Source: Planctomycetota bacterium
Lineage (GTDB): Bacteria; Planctomycetota; Planctomycetia; Pirellulales; Pirellulaceae
Reading direction: 5' to 3'
Assembly: GCA_963204995.1 (NCBI GenBank)
Contig: CAUJKL010000008.1
Span: 1-45,506, forward strand
DNA: 45,506 nt
Positions within the stretch are counted from its first letter, which is position 1; every line of letters starts with the position of its first letter. Positions 32,127 through 42,239 of the stretch are shown one piece after another. The notes beneath the pieces were generated by a model that saw nothing but the letters and a program-made list of their open reading frames with translations, made no database searches and had not been told where the DNA came from. The position numbers and the translations under genes are program-made.

Positions 32127-32289
32127 ACAACCTCTGCCGGGCTGTAAAGCCCCGGAATCGAATCAATATCAGCCCGAAGCCCCGAGAGGGGCGACATAGC
32201 GCACTGCGCGCCTACTGTGTCGCCCCTATCGGGGCTTAAGGCAAGTTGAATGCTCGTTACCGGGGCTTTACAGCCCCGGCAGGAGTTGT
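32127..32289. repeat. Large nested palindrome of about 163 bp
   Basis: The outer arms (CCGGGCTGTAAAGCCCCGG near 32137-32155 and the complement near 32261-32284) enclose inner arms (AAGCCCCGAGAGGGGCGACA against TGTCGCCCCTATCGGGGCTT). Each arm is itself a hairpin. The outer and inner stems each differ by only a few bases. It lies in the otherwise empty gap 32079-32404. Confidence 0.75.
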
Positions 32290-32404
32290 GTCAGCCCTAT
32301 CGGGCTTGTCACACCAATCACGAAGAGACGGTTTAAAGATGGTGAAAGGCTGTCACACATGTCGGGAATCTATTTCGGGACTGTTCCGAAGCGACCTTCG
32401 ATAG

Positions 32405-33538
32405 TTATCGCTGCTGGTCGAATGGTATGCCGCCAGGCCCCCACTTGACGCCGACTCCGGGTGGTTTGTTTTCCAGGACACGTTTCAGCTGTCCGCCTGG
32501 ATCGGTCGCCATCTTATCGGTGAGGATGCGGACATCTCGGAGGATCGGCTCGATCCGCCGACTGGCCGAGTGCAGGTTGCTGACGGTTTCGCGAACGTCG
32601 TCATACAGTTCGCGATCGTTGATGAACTTTCCGAGCGTGCCATCGGAGCTGTTAAGTGCCTGCGTGAAGACCACCAGCTGAGACGAGATTTCTTCCAAGT
32701 TCTCCACGCTGCGACCGAGATCGTTCATCAGTTGCTCGCCCTTCTGGCCGAGCGGTCTTGTAAACTCGGCCAGATTGTCCAAGTTTTGTTCGGCCTTCTT
32801 GCCGACGCGATCAAAACTCGCCATCGCCGTGCGTGCCTCCGCCAGCGTCTGCTGAACGTCACTGAGTATTTTGGGAAGATCCCTCAGGGATTGCTTGAGA
32901 CCTTGCTTGATTTCAGGGTCGCCGACGACATCATCGATGGTCGTCATCGCCCGCTGAAACGAATCCAACGCCAACTCCGATTTGCTGACGATGCGTTGAA
33001 GCTGTTGGTCGTCGGTGCCGAGAGTTTGCGTCAATTTGCGTGCCGCGTTCGAGACGTCGGTGGCCGCGCCGCCCATCGCGCCGAGTGCTGACCGCATATC
33101 GCCCTCGAGGTTCGTCAGCACTTGCAACGGGTCGGTCGCGACCATTCCCGTCATATATTCGCCGTCTTGAACGATCTCTGCGGATCGCGTCCCCACGCTC
33201 GGCGGCACGAATTCCACGACGGCATCTCCCAACAACGAGGCCGTTTTGATTCGGCAAATCTCGTCTTTCTTCAAAATGCGGCCGGAATCGATTCGCGCCG
33301 TCAGTACAACGCCATCGTCCTTCAGATCCACGTTGCTGACTCTGCCGATCAAGACACCATTTTTTCGAACCGGGGTATCCACCGTCACGTTCGGAGCACT
33401 GTTGAAGTTCAGAAACACGGTATAACGCCGCTGAAACACTCCTTTCCCACCGCCGAAGATGCCGATCAGGCCGACCGCAAGTGCTGCGGCCGCCACCACG
33501 ACAACTCCGACTCGAAATGCAAGCAGTTTTTCATTCAT
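32405..33538 (-). CDS. mlaD: MCE-family lipid-transport protein MlaD
   Basis: A 377-aa substrate-binding subunit of an Mla-like phospholipid ABC transporter. One N-terminal TM helix (VGVVVVAAAALAVGLIGIFG) anchors a periplasmic MCE domain (YTVFLNFNSAPNVTVDTPVR, NGVLIGRVSNVDLKDDGVVL). A long helical region follows, rich in heptads (TLAEARTAMASFDRVGKKAE; SVENLEEISSQLVVFTQAL), longer than in the compact E. coli MlaD. The start lies five bases after the mlaF stop. MlaB and MlaC genes are not seen here. Confidence 0.9.
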   Translation of the reverse strand: MNEKLLAFRVGVVVVAAAALAVGLIGIFGGGKGVFQRRYTVFLNFNSAPNVTVDTPVRKNGVLIGRVSNVDLKDDGVVLTARIDSGRILKKDEICRIKTASLLGDAVVEFVPPSVGTRSAEIVQDGEYMTGMVATDPLQVLTNLEGDMRSALGAMGGAATDVSNAARKLTQTLGTDDQQLQRIVSKSELALDSFQRAMTTIDDVVGDPEIKQGLKQSLRDLPKILSDVQQTLAEARTAMASFDRVGKKAEQNLDNLAEFTRPLGQKGEQLMNDLGRSVENLEEISSQLVVFTQALNSSDGTLGKFINDRELYDDVRETVSNLHSASRRIEPILRDVRILTDKMATDPGGQLKRVLENKPPGVGVKWGPGGIPFDQQR

Positions 33539-33543
33539 CGCGA

Positions 33544-34383
33544 TTACAGATCCCGATCACTGAAAGTTTGTTGCATCTCGGTGAGTCGCTCGCCCGCCTC
33601 ACCGCGAACAAACTGTAACACTCGGCGATCACCACACGTCTCTAATTCGTCTGGCGCTCCATCAAAGATCAATTGCGGCTCGCCGGGTTCCAAGCGGCTG
33701 ACCGGATAGATCATGACCACGCGATCGGCGACTTTGTGAGCCGTTCGCATGTCGTGCGTGACGATGATGCTAGTCACGTCATGTTGGTTGCGAGTTCGTA
33801 GCATCAGCTCGTTGATCACGTCACTCATGATCGGATCGAGTCCGGTCGTGGGCTCGTCGTACAACATCAGTTCCGGATTCATAATCAACGCTCGTGCGAG
33901 TCCGACTCGCTTCCGCATCCCGCCAGAAAGTTCGGCCGGCTTCTTCGAGACCACCGACGCCGGCAAGCCGACTTCCGCCAGTCGGGCGAATACGAGTTCG
34001 CGGATTCGGGATGGCGATTCGGACGCGTGTTGCCGCAATGGAAACGCGACGTTTTGCCCAACCGTCAGGCTGTCGAACAACGCCGCATTCTGGAATACGT
34101 ATCCGAATCGGACACGCTGCCGAGTCAACTCGCGATCGTTCAACTCAGCGAGTTTGTGCCCATCGAAACGAACGAAGCCACGGTTCGGGCTGACCAGGCC
34201 GATGATTGTCTTCAACAACACCGTCTTTCCGCAACCGCTTTCCCCAATGATCGCCAATGTTTGCCCGCGCGGGACCGTGAGCGTCACGCCACGCAGCACA
34301 CTCTGCATACCAAACGTCACATGCACGTCCTGCACGTCGACGAGAGGCGTTGGCCTGCGTGGTGTTGCGAATGAATCACTCAT
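33544..34383 (-). CDS. mlaF: Mla-type ABC transporter ATPase MlaF
   Basis: A 279-aa ATP-binding subunit. Walker A is GESGCGKTVLLK, the signature is LSGGMRKRVGLARAL, and Walker B is LMLYDEPTTGLDP, followed by the switch His in IIVTHDMRTA. The GGMRKR form of the signature is typical of MlaF/Ttg2A. It is placed between the permease (18-base gap) and mlaD (5-base gap) in one operon. A C-terminal tail of about 40 residues extends past the ATPase core. Confidence 0.93.
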   Translation of the reverse strand: MSDSFATPRRPTPLVDVQDVHVTFGMQSVLRGVTLTVPRGQTLAIIGESGCGKTVLLKTIIGLVSPNRGFVRFDGHKLAELNDRELTRQRVRFGYVFQNAALFDSLTVGQNVAFPLRQHASESPSRIRELVFARLAEVGLPASVVSKKPAELSGGMRKRVGLARALIMNPELMLYDEPTTGLDPIMSDVINELMLRTRNQHDVTSIIVTHDMRTAHKVADRVVMIYPVSRLEPGEPQLIFDGAPDELETCGDRRVLQFVRGEAGERLTEMQQTFSDRDL

Positions 34384-34401
34384 AAGTCGTTCGTCGGACT
34401 C

Positions 34402-35250
34402 CTAAATCAGGCTCACGCCTTCCGGCCATAACGTATCGTAAACCGAGTTAATCATGACTCCCAAAAACAGATCGATAATCAAGATCATCACGAAGGAATA
34501 GACGAATGCCGCCGTTGCGGCGCGTCCGACTCCTTCAGCTCCCGGCAAGCAGTGAAAGCCGCGATAGCAGCTGATCATTGCAATCGCCGCACCAAAGAAG
34601 AAGCTCTTGAAGATTCCGCTCAACAGATCAAAGACGCCCACGAATTGCTCGGAGTTGTGCCAGTAATGGTGTTTGTCGATTCCCAGCACTTCCACCGTAA
34701 AGAAGTATCCGCCCACGACGCCCATGAAGTCGGCCATGATGGTCAGCGTGGGGATAAGAAACAGGCAAGCCAGAAATCGCGGCACAACCAAGTAGTGAAT
34801 CGGGTTCGCTCCCATGCTGCTCAGCGCATCGATCTGCTCGGTCACTCGCATCGTGCCTAGTTCCGCTGCCATGGCGCTGCCGACGCGGCCAGCCAGCATG
34901 GTCGCAGCGAGTACGGGACCAAGTTCGCGGACGAGCGACATGTTGATGACGGCCCCAAGTCGCGTTTCGAGTCCGAGTTGCCGGAACTGTCCGTAGCTCT
35001 GAACGGCCAATACCATGCCGATGAACGTACCCGTTAACGCCACCACCGGCAGGCTCATCACGCCGACTTGATAGAAGTTTGGCAGCAAGGTTTCGCGGCG
35101 CGGCAAGCGAGTAAACATCCACGAGATTGTCCGCATGCAGAACAGCCCGAGATCACCGATGGCGACGATGCCGTCGATCACCACGGTTCCCCAGTCCGAG
35201 ACAAGGTCGTGCAGGTTTGCAGCGAAGCCACGACGAGGCGTGTGTTCCAT
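34402..35250 (-). CDS. mlaE: Mla-type ABC transporter permease MlaE
   Basis: A 282-aa integral membrane permease. The family core is clear: LPVVALTGTFIGMVLAVQSY, LGPVLAATMLAGRVGSAMAA then ELGTMRVTEQIDAL, and LFLGVMINSVYDTLWPEG at the end. The ATG at 35250 gives a start like other MlaE proteins (MEHTPRRGF); an upstream ATG would add a 37-residue hydrophobic head and cannot be ruled out. It is first in the mlaE-mlaF-mlaD operon and would form a dimer in the inner membrane. Confidence 0.92.
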   Translation of the reverse strand: MEHTPRRGFAANLHDLVSDWGTVVIDGIVAIGDLGLFCMRTISWMFTRLPRRETLLPNFYQVGVMSLPVVALTGTFIGMVLAVQSYGQFRQLGLETRLGAVINMSLVRELGPVLAATMLAGRVGSAMAAELGTMRVTEQIDALSSMGANPIHYLVVPRFLACLFLIPTLTIMADFMGVVGGYFFTVEVLGIDKHHYWHNSEQFVGVFDLLSGIFKSFFFGAAIAMISCYRGFHCLPGAEGVGRAATAAFVYSFVMILIIDLFLGVMINSVYDTLWPEGVSLI

Positions 35251-35452
35251 CGGGTTGGCCGTTCCACTCGACAAAGGGCGACTCCAAACGAAGACGAGAA
35301 AAATTAGGACACCAGCGGTGCTAGCGTGCGCAATGATCCGCGCACGGCAGATACGACGCATCGCTTCTAACTTCGTCGCGTTAAGTCAGCCACTTGAGTT
35401 AAACTTTGCGGGCTGTACCGAGTTTGCGGGCTGCTCCGATCTGAAAACGACA

Positions 35453-35484
35453 AAAAAGCCCGCAAGCAATGCCAGCGGGCTTTT
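35453..35484. terminator. Bidirectional hairpin terminator after clpC
   Basis: AAAAGCCCGC (left) and GCGGGCTTTT (right) pair around an 11-base loop, with A and T runs on the two sides. Read on the minus strand it ends the clpC transcript before mlaE. Confidence 0.85.
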
Positions 35485-35520
35485 GTTTCGATTCAATCTG
35501 AGCAGCAGCAGTAGTTGCTA

Positions 35521-38088
35521 CTACTTGTTCTTCTTTTCGGAAGTTGCCGAGTCGCCGGCACCTGCCGCGACGGGAACGGGTTTCGGTGGATCGGCCTGTC
35601 GCTTTTCAGGGCGGAAGTCCAATCGAATCACCTTGTCCTCGTCATTGCGAATGCCATCGACCACGATCGTATCCATCCCTTGGAACGTGCCACGCAGAAG
35701 TTCTTCGGAAAGCGGATCTTCGATGCGATTCTCGATCGCACGACGCAACGGACGAGCACCGTAATCCAGGTCCGTTCCCTTCTTGATCAAGAACTCCTTG
35801 GCAGCATCCGTCAACTCCAGGTGCAAGCCACGCTCTTCCAAACGCGAGCGAACCTTGGCCAGCTCCAGATCGATGACTTCTTTGAGATTCTCCTTCGTCA
35901 GGTGGCGGAAGATGATGACATCGTCCAAGCGATTCAGGAACTCAGGTCGAAAGACTTTCTGAACCTGATCGTTGACGCGCGCCTTCATGCTGTCGTAAGA
36001 AGCGTCGTCTTCCGGCTTTTGGAACCCGAAAGCCGACTCGTTCTTAATTGCGTCAGCACCCGCATTCGTGGTCATGATCAAGATCACGTTGCGGAAGTCG
36101 ACATTGCGACCAAAGCTGTCGGTCAGACGGCCTTCTTCCATGACCTGCAACAACATGTTGAAGACGTCAGGATGTGCCTTCTCGATTTCGTCCAACAACA
36201 CGACGGCGTAGGGCCGACGACGAATCTTCTCGGTCAACTGGCCGCCTTCTTCATAGCCGACATATCCAGGAGGGGCACCAACCAAACGGCTGACGTTGTG
36301 CTTCTCCATATACTCGCTCATGTCGATCTGAATCAAGGCGTCGGCATCGCCGAACATGAACTCAGCAAGTGCTTTCGCGAGCAACGTCTTACCAACACCC
36401 GTGGGACCAGCGAACACAAAGCATCCCGTCGGACGTTTGGGGTCTTTCAGGCCGCTACGGCTGCGACGAACTGCTTTCGAGATGGCAGCGATCGCTTCTG
36501 TTTGGCTGATGACCATTTTGTGAAGTTCATCCTCCATCTGCATCAGCCGCATGCTGTCTTCGGTCGACAGACGCGTCAGCGGAATGCCGGTCATCTTCGA
36601 GACGACCTCGGCAATCACTTCCTCGTCCACGACGCCATCGGTTTCGCGCGACTTCTCACGCCACTCGCGAGTGATCTGCTCTTTCTTCTTGCGAAGTTTG
36701 TCAGCTTGATCACGCAGCGAAGCCGCTTTCTCGAAGTCTTGGTTCGCGACAGCTTCTTCCTTCTCTTTGTTCAAACGCTCGACGTCTTCGTCGATCTCTT
36801 TCAAATCCGGGGGGCGAGTCATGGCACGTAATCGGACCCGGGCACCGGCTTCGTCGATGACGTCGATCGCCTTGTCGGGCAAGCAGCGAGCCGTGATATA
36901 CCGCTCGGACATATCGACCGCGGCGACCACGGCATCGTCCGTAATTTGCACGCGATGATGCTCTTCGTATCGCTCGCGTAGTCCCTTCAAAATCTCGACC
37001 GTTTCGGCTTTGCTGGTCGGCTCGACGATGATCTCTTGGAAACGACGAGCGAGTGCATTGTCCTTCTCGATGTACTTCCGATACTCGTCGAGTGTCGTGG
37101 CACCGATGCATTGAATCTCGCCGCGAGACAACGCCGGCTTCAAGACATTCGCCGCATCGATCGCGCCTTCCGCCCCACCGGCACCGACCAACGTGTGCAA
37201 CTCGTCAATGAACAAGATCGTGTTCTTGGCACGTCGCACCTCATTCATGACCGCCTTGATGCGTTCCTCGAATTGCCCGCGATACTTCGTGCCCGCGACC
37301 ATCATGGCGAGATCCAGCACAACGATGCGTTTATCGGCCAATAACTCGGGAACATTGCCTTCGATCACGCGTTGGGCGAAACCTTCGACGATGGCTGTCT
37401 TGCCGACGCCCGCTTCGCCTAAAAGGACAGGGTTATTCTTGGTTCGACGGCAAAGGACTTGAATCGCTCGTTCGATCTCGCGTTCGCGACCGATAACGGG
37501 ATCAAGCTTCTTCTGCTTCGCAAGCTCACTCAAGTCGCGACCAAAGCTATCGAGCGCGGGTGTCTTCGACTTACCGCTCTTGGACGAGCCACCGCCAGCT
37601 TCGGCACCGACCGCTTCTCGCCCGCCACGTTCGCCGCCTTCACCTTCGAGGCCATGCCCCAACAGGTTCAGGACTTCTTCGCGAACTTCTTCGAGTTTTA
37701 GTCCCAGGTTCATCAACACCTGAGCCGCGACGCCTTCTTGTTCACGCAGCAGACCAAGCAAGATATGCTCAGTGCCAACATAGTTGTGATTCAGGTTGCG
37801 GGCTTCTTCCATCGAATACTCGATGACTTTCTTCGCTCGCGGTGTCTGTGGCAGCTTGCCCATCGTGACCATTTCTGGACCACTTTGCACGAGCTTCTCG
37901 ACTTCAAGTCGAATCTTGCGCAAGTCGACGTCCAAATTTTTTAGGACATTGGCAGCGACTCCACTGCCTTCTTTGACAAGGCCGAGCAACACATGCTCAG
38001 TGCCAATGTATTCGTGATTGAAGCGTTGCGCCTCTTGGTTCGCAAGCTGCATCACCTTCCGTGCGCGATCGGTGAATCTTTCGTACAT
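35521..38088 (-). CDS. clpC: ATP-dependent unfoldase ClpC
   Basis: An 855-aa AAA+ Hsp100 chaperone that unfolds proteins for ClpP. Two Clp-R repeats ([40 protein letters not shown]) lead to AAA-1 (Walker [10 protein letters not shown], Walker [14 protein letters not shown]). A UVR-type coiled coil lies in the middle ([20 protein letters not shown]), which marks ClpC as opposed to ClpA. AAA-2 follows (Walker [28 protein letters not shown]). The C-terminus is short and charged. ATG 38088 is preceded by GAGAGGAC. The TPR protein gene lies just upstream on the same strand. Confidence 0.97.
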   Translation of the reverse strand: MYERFTDRARKVMQLANQEAQRFNHEYIGTEHVLLGLVKEGSGVAANVLKNLDVDLRKIRLEVEKLVQSGPEMVTMGKLPQTPRAKKVIEYSMEEARNLNHNYVGTEHILLGLLREQEGVAAQVLMNLGLKLEEVREEVLNLLGHGLEGEGGERGGREAVGAEAGGGSSKSGKSKTPALDSFGRDLSELAKQKKLDPVIGREREIERAIQVLCRRTKNNPVLLGEAGVGKTAIVEGFAQRVIEGNVPELLADKRIVVLDLAMMVAGTKYRGQFEERIKAVMNEVRRAKNTILFIDELHTLVGAGGAEGAIDAANVLKPALSRGEIQCIGATTLDEYRKYIEKDNALARRFQEIIVEPTSKAETVEILKGLRERYEEHHRVQITDDAVVAAVDMSERYITARCLPDKAIDVIDEAGARVRLRAMTRPPDLKEIDEDVERLNKEKEEAVANQDFEKAASLRDQADKLRKKKEQITREWREKSRETDGVVDEEVIAEVVSKMTGIPLTRLSTEDSMRLMQMEDELHKMVISQTEAIAAISKAVRRSRSGLKDPKRPTGCFVFAGPTGVGKTLLAKALAEFMFGDADALIQIDMSEYMEKHNVSRLVGAPPGYVGYEEGGQLTEKIRRRPYAVVLLDEIEKAHPDVFNMLLQVMEEGRLTDSFGRNVDFRNVILIMTTNAGADAIKNESAFGFQKPEDDASYDSMKARVNDQVQKVFRPEFLNRLDDVIIFRHLTKENLKEVIDLELAKVRSRLEERGLHLELTDAAKEFLIKKGTDLDYGARPLRRAIENRIEDPLSEELLRGTFQGMDTIVVDGIRNDEDKVIRLDFRPEKRQADPPKPVPVAAGAGDSATSEKKNK

Positions 38089-38123
38089 CAATTCGTCCTC
38101 TCGTTACGTTTGGGGCACTGGGG

Positions 38124-38723
38124 TTATGGGGGCGAGTGGTCGCGTTCCTCAGTTTTCGCTTCCGGGCCAGTGTCTGTTTCTAGATTCTCTGTTTCTGTCT
38201 TGGAAGCAGCCAGCCGCTTCAGCGTGTCGCGTTCCTGAGTGATCTCCCAACGCCACTTATAAGCCTCGTCCAGCCGATCCAGTCGATCCAGCTGCTTCGC
38301 GGCTTCGTCATAGCGTTTGGTTCGGCGATACAAAGTCGCCAACATGAAAAGTACGTCAACGTCTCGGCTACAGTATCGAAGCAATTGCCGCAGCAATGTT
38401 TCCGCCTCGAACCAGTGGCCCTTTAAGTATTCGGCTTGAGCCTGGATAAACAAGCCCCGGTCATCGACTCGCGGCGGTTCACGTAGGTGTGGCAGTGTTC
38501 GGTACGCTTGAAAGACCGAAGCCAACCAAACGGTTCCGACAACTAACCATCCAATGAGATTAAATGACGGCGGAAGAAGCTCCGGCCAAACGAAGCTGGA
38601 CACCAGAACGAGATTGAGCGCCGCGCCAAACGCCACCGCAGTTGCAAGTGCAGCCCAATCCCCGCGTATCCAAAGACGCGGCAATCCGGGCCACAAACAG
38701 ATAATATATGGCGAGCTGTGCAT
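38124..38723 (-). CDS. Membrane protein with TPR-like tail
   Basis: A 199-aa protein. Two hydrophobic segments (ALATAVAFGAALNLVLVSSF; FNLIGWLVVGTVWLASVFQA) are followed by a cytoplasmic TPR-like region (AQAEYLKGHWFEAETLLRQL; MLATLYRRTKRYDEAAKQL) and a long helix. The C-terminal tail is acidic. The ATG at 38723 seems best; earlier in-frame GTG and TTG codons exist. It lies 35 bases upstream of clpC, so the two may be cotranscribed. The role is unknown. Confidence 0.7.
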   Translation of the reverse strand: MHSSPYIICLWPGLPRLWIRGDWAALATAVAFGAALNLVLVSSFVWPELLPPSFNLIGWLVVGTVWLASVFQAYRTLPHLREPPRVDDRGLFIQAQAEYLKGHWFEAETLLRQLLRYCSRDVDVLFMLATLYRRTKRYDEAAKQLDRLDRLDEAYKWRWEITQERDTLKRLAASKTETENLETDTGPEAKTEERDHSPP

Positions 38724-38947
38724 CCAACCTTCGCTCCGGCGTCCCTTCCGAGTCACCAATCCATAGCGAACACGGCGAAAGTCGCCTCGGAATTGTAACT
38801 CGCGTTTTTAAGGTGAGCAAGGCAAGTAAATACGACGTTTGGAGTTAGGTCGACACCCGCACACCGCCTCCGCTACCTTCGGCAGGACCGACAGGCATGT
38901 TACAACGTACAACATTGGCGGATGCCCGTTAACAGTGACCAGATCAA

Positions 38948-40042
38948 GTGCTTAGAAGCTCCCAAGTGACAACAAACCTAGACGCTAACGCAGCATTTCG
39001 CATCCTTGATGCCAACACGAACCGCTCTCTGGAAGGGCTTCGCGTCGTCGAGGATTTCGCTCGATTCGCCCTGAACGACCAGCACCTCGCTACACAATAT
39101 AAGGAGTTGCGACACAAGTTGGTGTCGGTGCTAGCACAAGTGCCGCAGCTAGCTCTCACTGCGGCACGTCATACGCCGGGAGACGTGGGAACACAGATCT
39201 CGGCCCCCGATGAGTACACTCGCGACAATACTTTCAGCGTAGCAATCGCCAGCCAAAAGCGAACTGAGCAGGCTTTTCGTTGCATTGAAGAATATGCCAA
39301 GACAGTCGTTCCCGACGTTTCACCGTCCCTCGAACAACTTCGTTACCGGGCCTATACGCTTGGCAAGGCGCTCGTCACGACATTTTCCAGCCGATCCTGT
39401 CTCCGCGACAAGCACCTGTATGTTTTGATCGATGGCGGCTCTTCGTTGACAGATTTCGAGCCACTTGCACGACAATTGACCGATGCGCGAGCTGACCTAA
39501 TACAGCTGCGAGATAAGCGGCTCTGTGATCGAGAGCTCGCCGCTCGGGGGCGCGTACTGCGAGACATCACCCGGGGCAGCAATACTCTATTTATTATGAA
39601 CGATCGCCCTGACATTGCGGCGATTGTCGGAGCCGATGGTGTACACGTCGGCCAGGACGAACTGTCTGTCGCGGATGCCCGAGCCGTCTTGGGTCCAAAT
39701 CGATTGGTGGGCGTCTCAACCCACTCGATCGAACAAGCTCGACAGGCCGTTCTCGACGGAGCGGACTACATTGGCTGCGGGCCCACGTTTCCTTCCCGGA
39801 CCAAGGAGTTCGACGAGTTTCCTGGCCTGGCGTTACTGCAAGCGGTCGCCGAGGAGATCAGCTTGCCGGCATTTGCGATTGGAGGCATCACCCTGGAAAA
39901 CGTACAGCAAGTCCTCGACATTGGGATCCAGCAAATCGCGGTGAGCAATTGCGTCACTTCCGCTACTGATCCTTGTGCGGCGATCTCGCAACTGAAAAGG
40001 GCGTGTGAATCCGCGGCCGTTATGATTTCAGCAAAGCCTTAA
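38948..40042 (+). CDS. thiE: ThiD2-ThiE fusion, thiamine-phosphate synthase
   Basis: A 364-aa bifunctional thiamine enzyme. Residues about 15-140 match the ThiD2-type domain (FRILDANTNRSLEGLRVVED; then RCIEEYAKTV), thought to phosphorylate HMP-P. Residues about 150-355 are ThiE (LIQLRDKRLCDREL, FIMNDRPDIAAIVGADGVHV, GQDELSVADAR, DYIGCGPTFPSRTK, FAIGGITLENV), which joins HMP-PP with thiazole phosphate. A GTG at 38948 opens the frame and another GTG at 38966 is an alternative; neither has a strong ribosome-binding site. The 3' end overlaps the convergent thioredoxin-like gene by 23 bases. Confidence 0.9.
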   Translation: MLRSSQVTTNLDANAAFRILDANTNRSLEGLRVVEDFARFALNDQHLATQYKELRHKLVSVLAQVPQLALTAARHTPGDVGTQISAPDEYTRDNTFSVAIASQKRTEQAFRCIEEYAKTVVPDVSPSLEQLRYRAYTLGKALVTTFSSRSCLRDKHLYVLIDGGSSLTDFEPLARQLTDARADLIQLRDKRLCDRELAARGRVLRDITRGSNTLFIMNDRPDIAAIVGADGVHVGQDELSVADARAVLGPNRLVGVSTHSIEQARQAVLDGADYIGCGPTFPSRTKEFDEFPGLALLQAVAEEISLPAFAIGGITLENVQQVLDIGIQQIAVSNCVTSATDPCAAISQLKRACESAAVMISAKP

Positions 40043-40673
40043 TGACTTTCTCCATTTCGGCTTCAACGTCCGGTTTATAGCCTTGCCACAAACCGCGAAT
40101 CGTGCCCTTTTGATCGATTAAGACGGTGGTCGGATAGCCAAATCCAGAGAGTTGTGCCGCATTAACTAAGCTCATCCTCGCTCCCGCACCCGGATCGATA
40201 AAAACGTCCAGATCGGTTTCCAGCTTCGCGAGATAAGCTTCGGTGTCGGATCGCAACTGCTCGGGGTCAGTATCTCCACCACCTGGCCCGCAGGAAACGG
40301 GGACAAAGCGAAATCCTTTCTCACCTGCCAGCCGACTGTTCAGTTCAACGAGGTGCGGAAACTCCATCATGCACGGCCCGCACCAAGTTCCCCAGAAGTT
40401 GATCAACACCACTTTGCCACGAAGACCTTCTAAGGTTATCGGAGCAGCATCGCCGACGAGCGGCGCGAGATTGAGGCTCTCCAAAGGTCGCCCAACGCTG
40501 GGATGAAGCTCCCCCATGCCGAAATGTTTCGCTGGCTGTAACGCCCAAACGGCCAAGACTGCGAACAAACCAGTGATTAAGATCACGACAATTCGCGTCA
40601 ATGAATGCGACGATCCTTGATATTTCGCCGCATGGTCGGTTGGCATATCATCGCGGAAAGCAGGTTGATTCAT
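40020..40673 (-). CDS. TlpA-like membrane-anchored thioredoxin
   Basis: A 217-aa thiol-disulfide oxidoreductase. A TM anchor (IVVILITGLFAVLAVWAL) holds a periplasmic thioredoxin fold with the active site INFWGTWCGPCMMEFP and the cis-proline loop GYPTTVLIDQ. It is likely to reduce or oxidise envelope proteins, for example in cytochrome c maturation. A strongly charged insert (GGGDTDPEQLRSDTEAYL) follows the first beta strand. It ends inside the thiE gene and is divergent from the secreted protein gene, with only 25 bases between starts. Confidence 0.88.
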   Translation of the reverse strand: MNQPAFRDDMPTDHAAKYQGSSHSLTRIVVILITGLFAVLAVWALQPAKHFGMGELHPSVGRPLESLNLAPLVGDAAPITLEGLRGKVVLINFWGTWCGPCMMEFPHLVELNSRLAGEKGFRFVPVSCGPGGGDTDPEQLRSDTEAYLAKLETDLDVFIDPGAGARMSLVNAAQLSGFGYPTTVLIDQKGTIRGLWQGYKPDVEAEMEKVIKALLKS

Positions 40674-40698
40674 GTTTCATACAATCGGTATCAGGTGA

Positions 40699-41610
40699 AT
40701 GAGTAAATTCAGCGATCGCGTCCCACACTGTCAGCCAATTAGGATCGTAGCGTTCGTTGCGATCTGGACCATTCTAGTCTGTCAGATCGTAAAGGCTGAA
40801 GATGGCCTGGCGAACAGTTCGCAGCCGGTGGAATCGCCGAATGCGCGTCAGCTCGCAACTCTCGAGAACGCCGACATCTTGGAAAGCAGTGGCTTGGCCG
40901 CGTCGATCACGACTCCGCATCGGTTCTGGACACATAACGACTCGGGAGACGGTCCACGCTTATTTGCCTTCGACGATTCAGGTCGCGACCTCGGCGTCGT
41001 TTCGTTGGTTGGCATTACCGCAATCGATTGGGAGGACATGGCGTCGTTTCGACGCGGCGATCGAGGCTGGCTGCTAGTGGCCGATGTTGGCGACAACGCC
41101 CGACGACGTGAAACCTGCCAGTTGCACCTACTACCAGAGCCAGCGTTAAACAAACCGACGGCGACCGTTCACGCGACCATCAATTTCCGCTATGAGCATG
41201 GCCCCGTGGATTGCGAAGCCGTCGGCGTGGACGGAACGTCGAACACGGTGCTGCTCGCCTCCAAGTCGGTATTGAATTGTGAAGTCTACGCGTTGCCACT
41301 CCCTCTCACTCCGTCCAAGCAGGTCGTCGTTGCACCGTCGATTGCGAAGATCTCGGTTCCACTGGCGACAGCCCTTGACGTTTCCCCGGACGGCACAAGA
41401 GCGATCGTGTTGACTTATGCTGATGCCTATGAATTCCAACGTCGCGACGGCGAATCGTGGGCGGACGCGTTCCGACGCGAGCCGCAAGTGATCAAGATGC
41501 CGATCCGCAAGCAAGGCGAATCCATCTGCTACGGTGCCGACAGCCGTTCGCTGTATTTGACCAGCGAGCGACAGCCTACTCCGCTCTGGATCGTCGAGAG
41601 AATGCCGTGA
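40699..41610 (+). CDS. Secreted hypothetical protein, 303 aa
   Basis: A secreted protein with a long signal peptide (IRIVAFVAIWTILVCQIVKA, cut after Ala-Glu-Asp). The mature part looks like a beta-propeller-like domain: HRFWTHNDSGDGPRLFAFDD, GDRGWLLVADVGDNARRRET, TALDVSPDGTRAIVLTYADA. WTHNDSGD followed by DVGDN resembles families annotated as possible extracellular binding or esterase-like propellers, but I do not assign one. AGGTGA precedes the ATG. The last four bases overlap the GTG start of the CYTH gene (GTGA), so the two are coupled. Confidence 0.75.
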   Translation: MSKFSDRVPHCQPIRIVAFVAIWTILVCQIVKAEDGLANSSQPVESPNARQLATLENADILESSGLAASITTPHRFWTHNDSGDGPRLFAFDDSGRDLGVVSLVGITAIDWEDMASFRRGDRGWLLVADVGDNARRRETCQLHLLPEPALNKPTATVHATINFRYEHGPVDCEAVGVDGTSNTVLLASKSVLNCEVYALPLPLTPSKQVVVAPSIAKISVPLATALDVSPDGTRAIVLTYADAYEFQRRDGESWADAFRREPQVIKMPIRKQGESICYGADSRSLYLTSERQPTPLWIVERMP

Positions 41611-42170
41611 TTGGTGAGAGCTATGAAGTCGAACAGAAGTTTCGCATCGAGGACGCCACGGCTCTCGAAGAGCTGATACTTAGCCTCGGTGCCGAACCGC
41701 TCACGGCGATCGAGCAAATCGATACCTACTTTGCTCACCCGAGCCGTGACTTTGGCAAAACCGACGAAGCATTTCGGCTGCGACGAGTCGGGACGCAGAA
41801 CTTCGTCACCTACAAGGGCCCGAAGATCGACGCGACGACGAAAACTCGTCGCGAGATCGAACTGCCTTTGCCGGAGGGTGAAGACTATGTGGCACAGTTC
41901 CACTCGCTCGTCGAAGCACTTGGATTTCGAGTGGTCGCCGATGTCTCCAAAGTCCGCCGCACGACGCATCTCGTCTGGGAAGGCGAGACTATCGAAGTGT
42001 CGCTGGACGACGTTTCTGGCGTCGGGCAGTATGTCGAAATCGAGTTAGTTGTTTCCGAGTGTTGTGTCTCAGAAGCCAAAGATCGCATTGCCTCTCTGGC
42101 CGGCCGTCTCGGTCTTCACCTGAACGAACGTCGCAGCTACTTGGAGCTTTTGCAGCACCGCGCTGAGTAG
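41607..42170 (+). CDS. cyaB: Class IV adenylate cyclase-like CYTH protein
   Basis: A 187-aa CYTH-domain (triphosphate tunnel) protein, close to CyaB and ThTPase-like enzymes. The N-terminal signature EVEQKF (EXEXK) binds metal and triphosphate. Tunnel strands follow: EAFRLRRVG, NFVTYKGPKIDATTKTRREI, SKVRRTTHLVW, IEVSLDDVSGVGQYVEIEL. This set is the standard one for the CyaB subfamily. The start is GTG at 41607, overlapping the upstream stop; longer open frames cover the previous gene and are rejected. The true substrate cannot be told from sequence. Confidence 0.85.
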   Translation: MIGESYEVEQKFRIEDATALEELILSLGAEPLTAIEQIDTYFAHPSRDFGKTDEAFRLRRVGTQNFVTYKGPKIDATTKTRREIELPLPEGEDYVAQFHSLVEALGFRVVADVSKVRRTTHLVWEGETIEVSLDDVSGVGQYVEIELVVSECCVSEAKDRIASLAGRLGLHLNERRSYLELLQHRAE

Positions 42171-42239
42171 AGCGTGTTTAGCAGATATACAGCGGGGGAG
42201 GTTAGCCGCTTCGCGAGTTCCCTTCATCGAGCTTCTGGC

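Noticed and set aside
35515-36831. A 438-aa plus-strand frame opposite clpC
   Set aside because: ClpC AAA-2 motifs lie on the minus strand here, and the plus frame has no recognisable motif.
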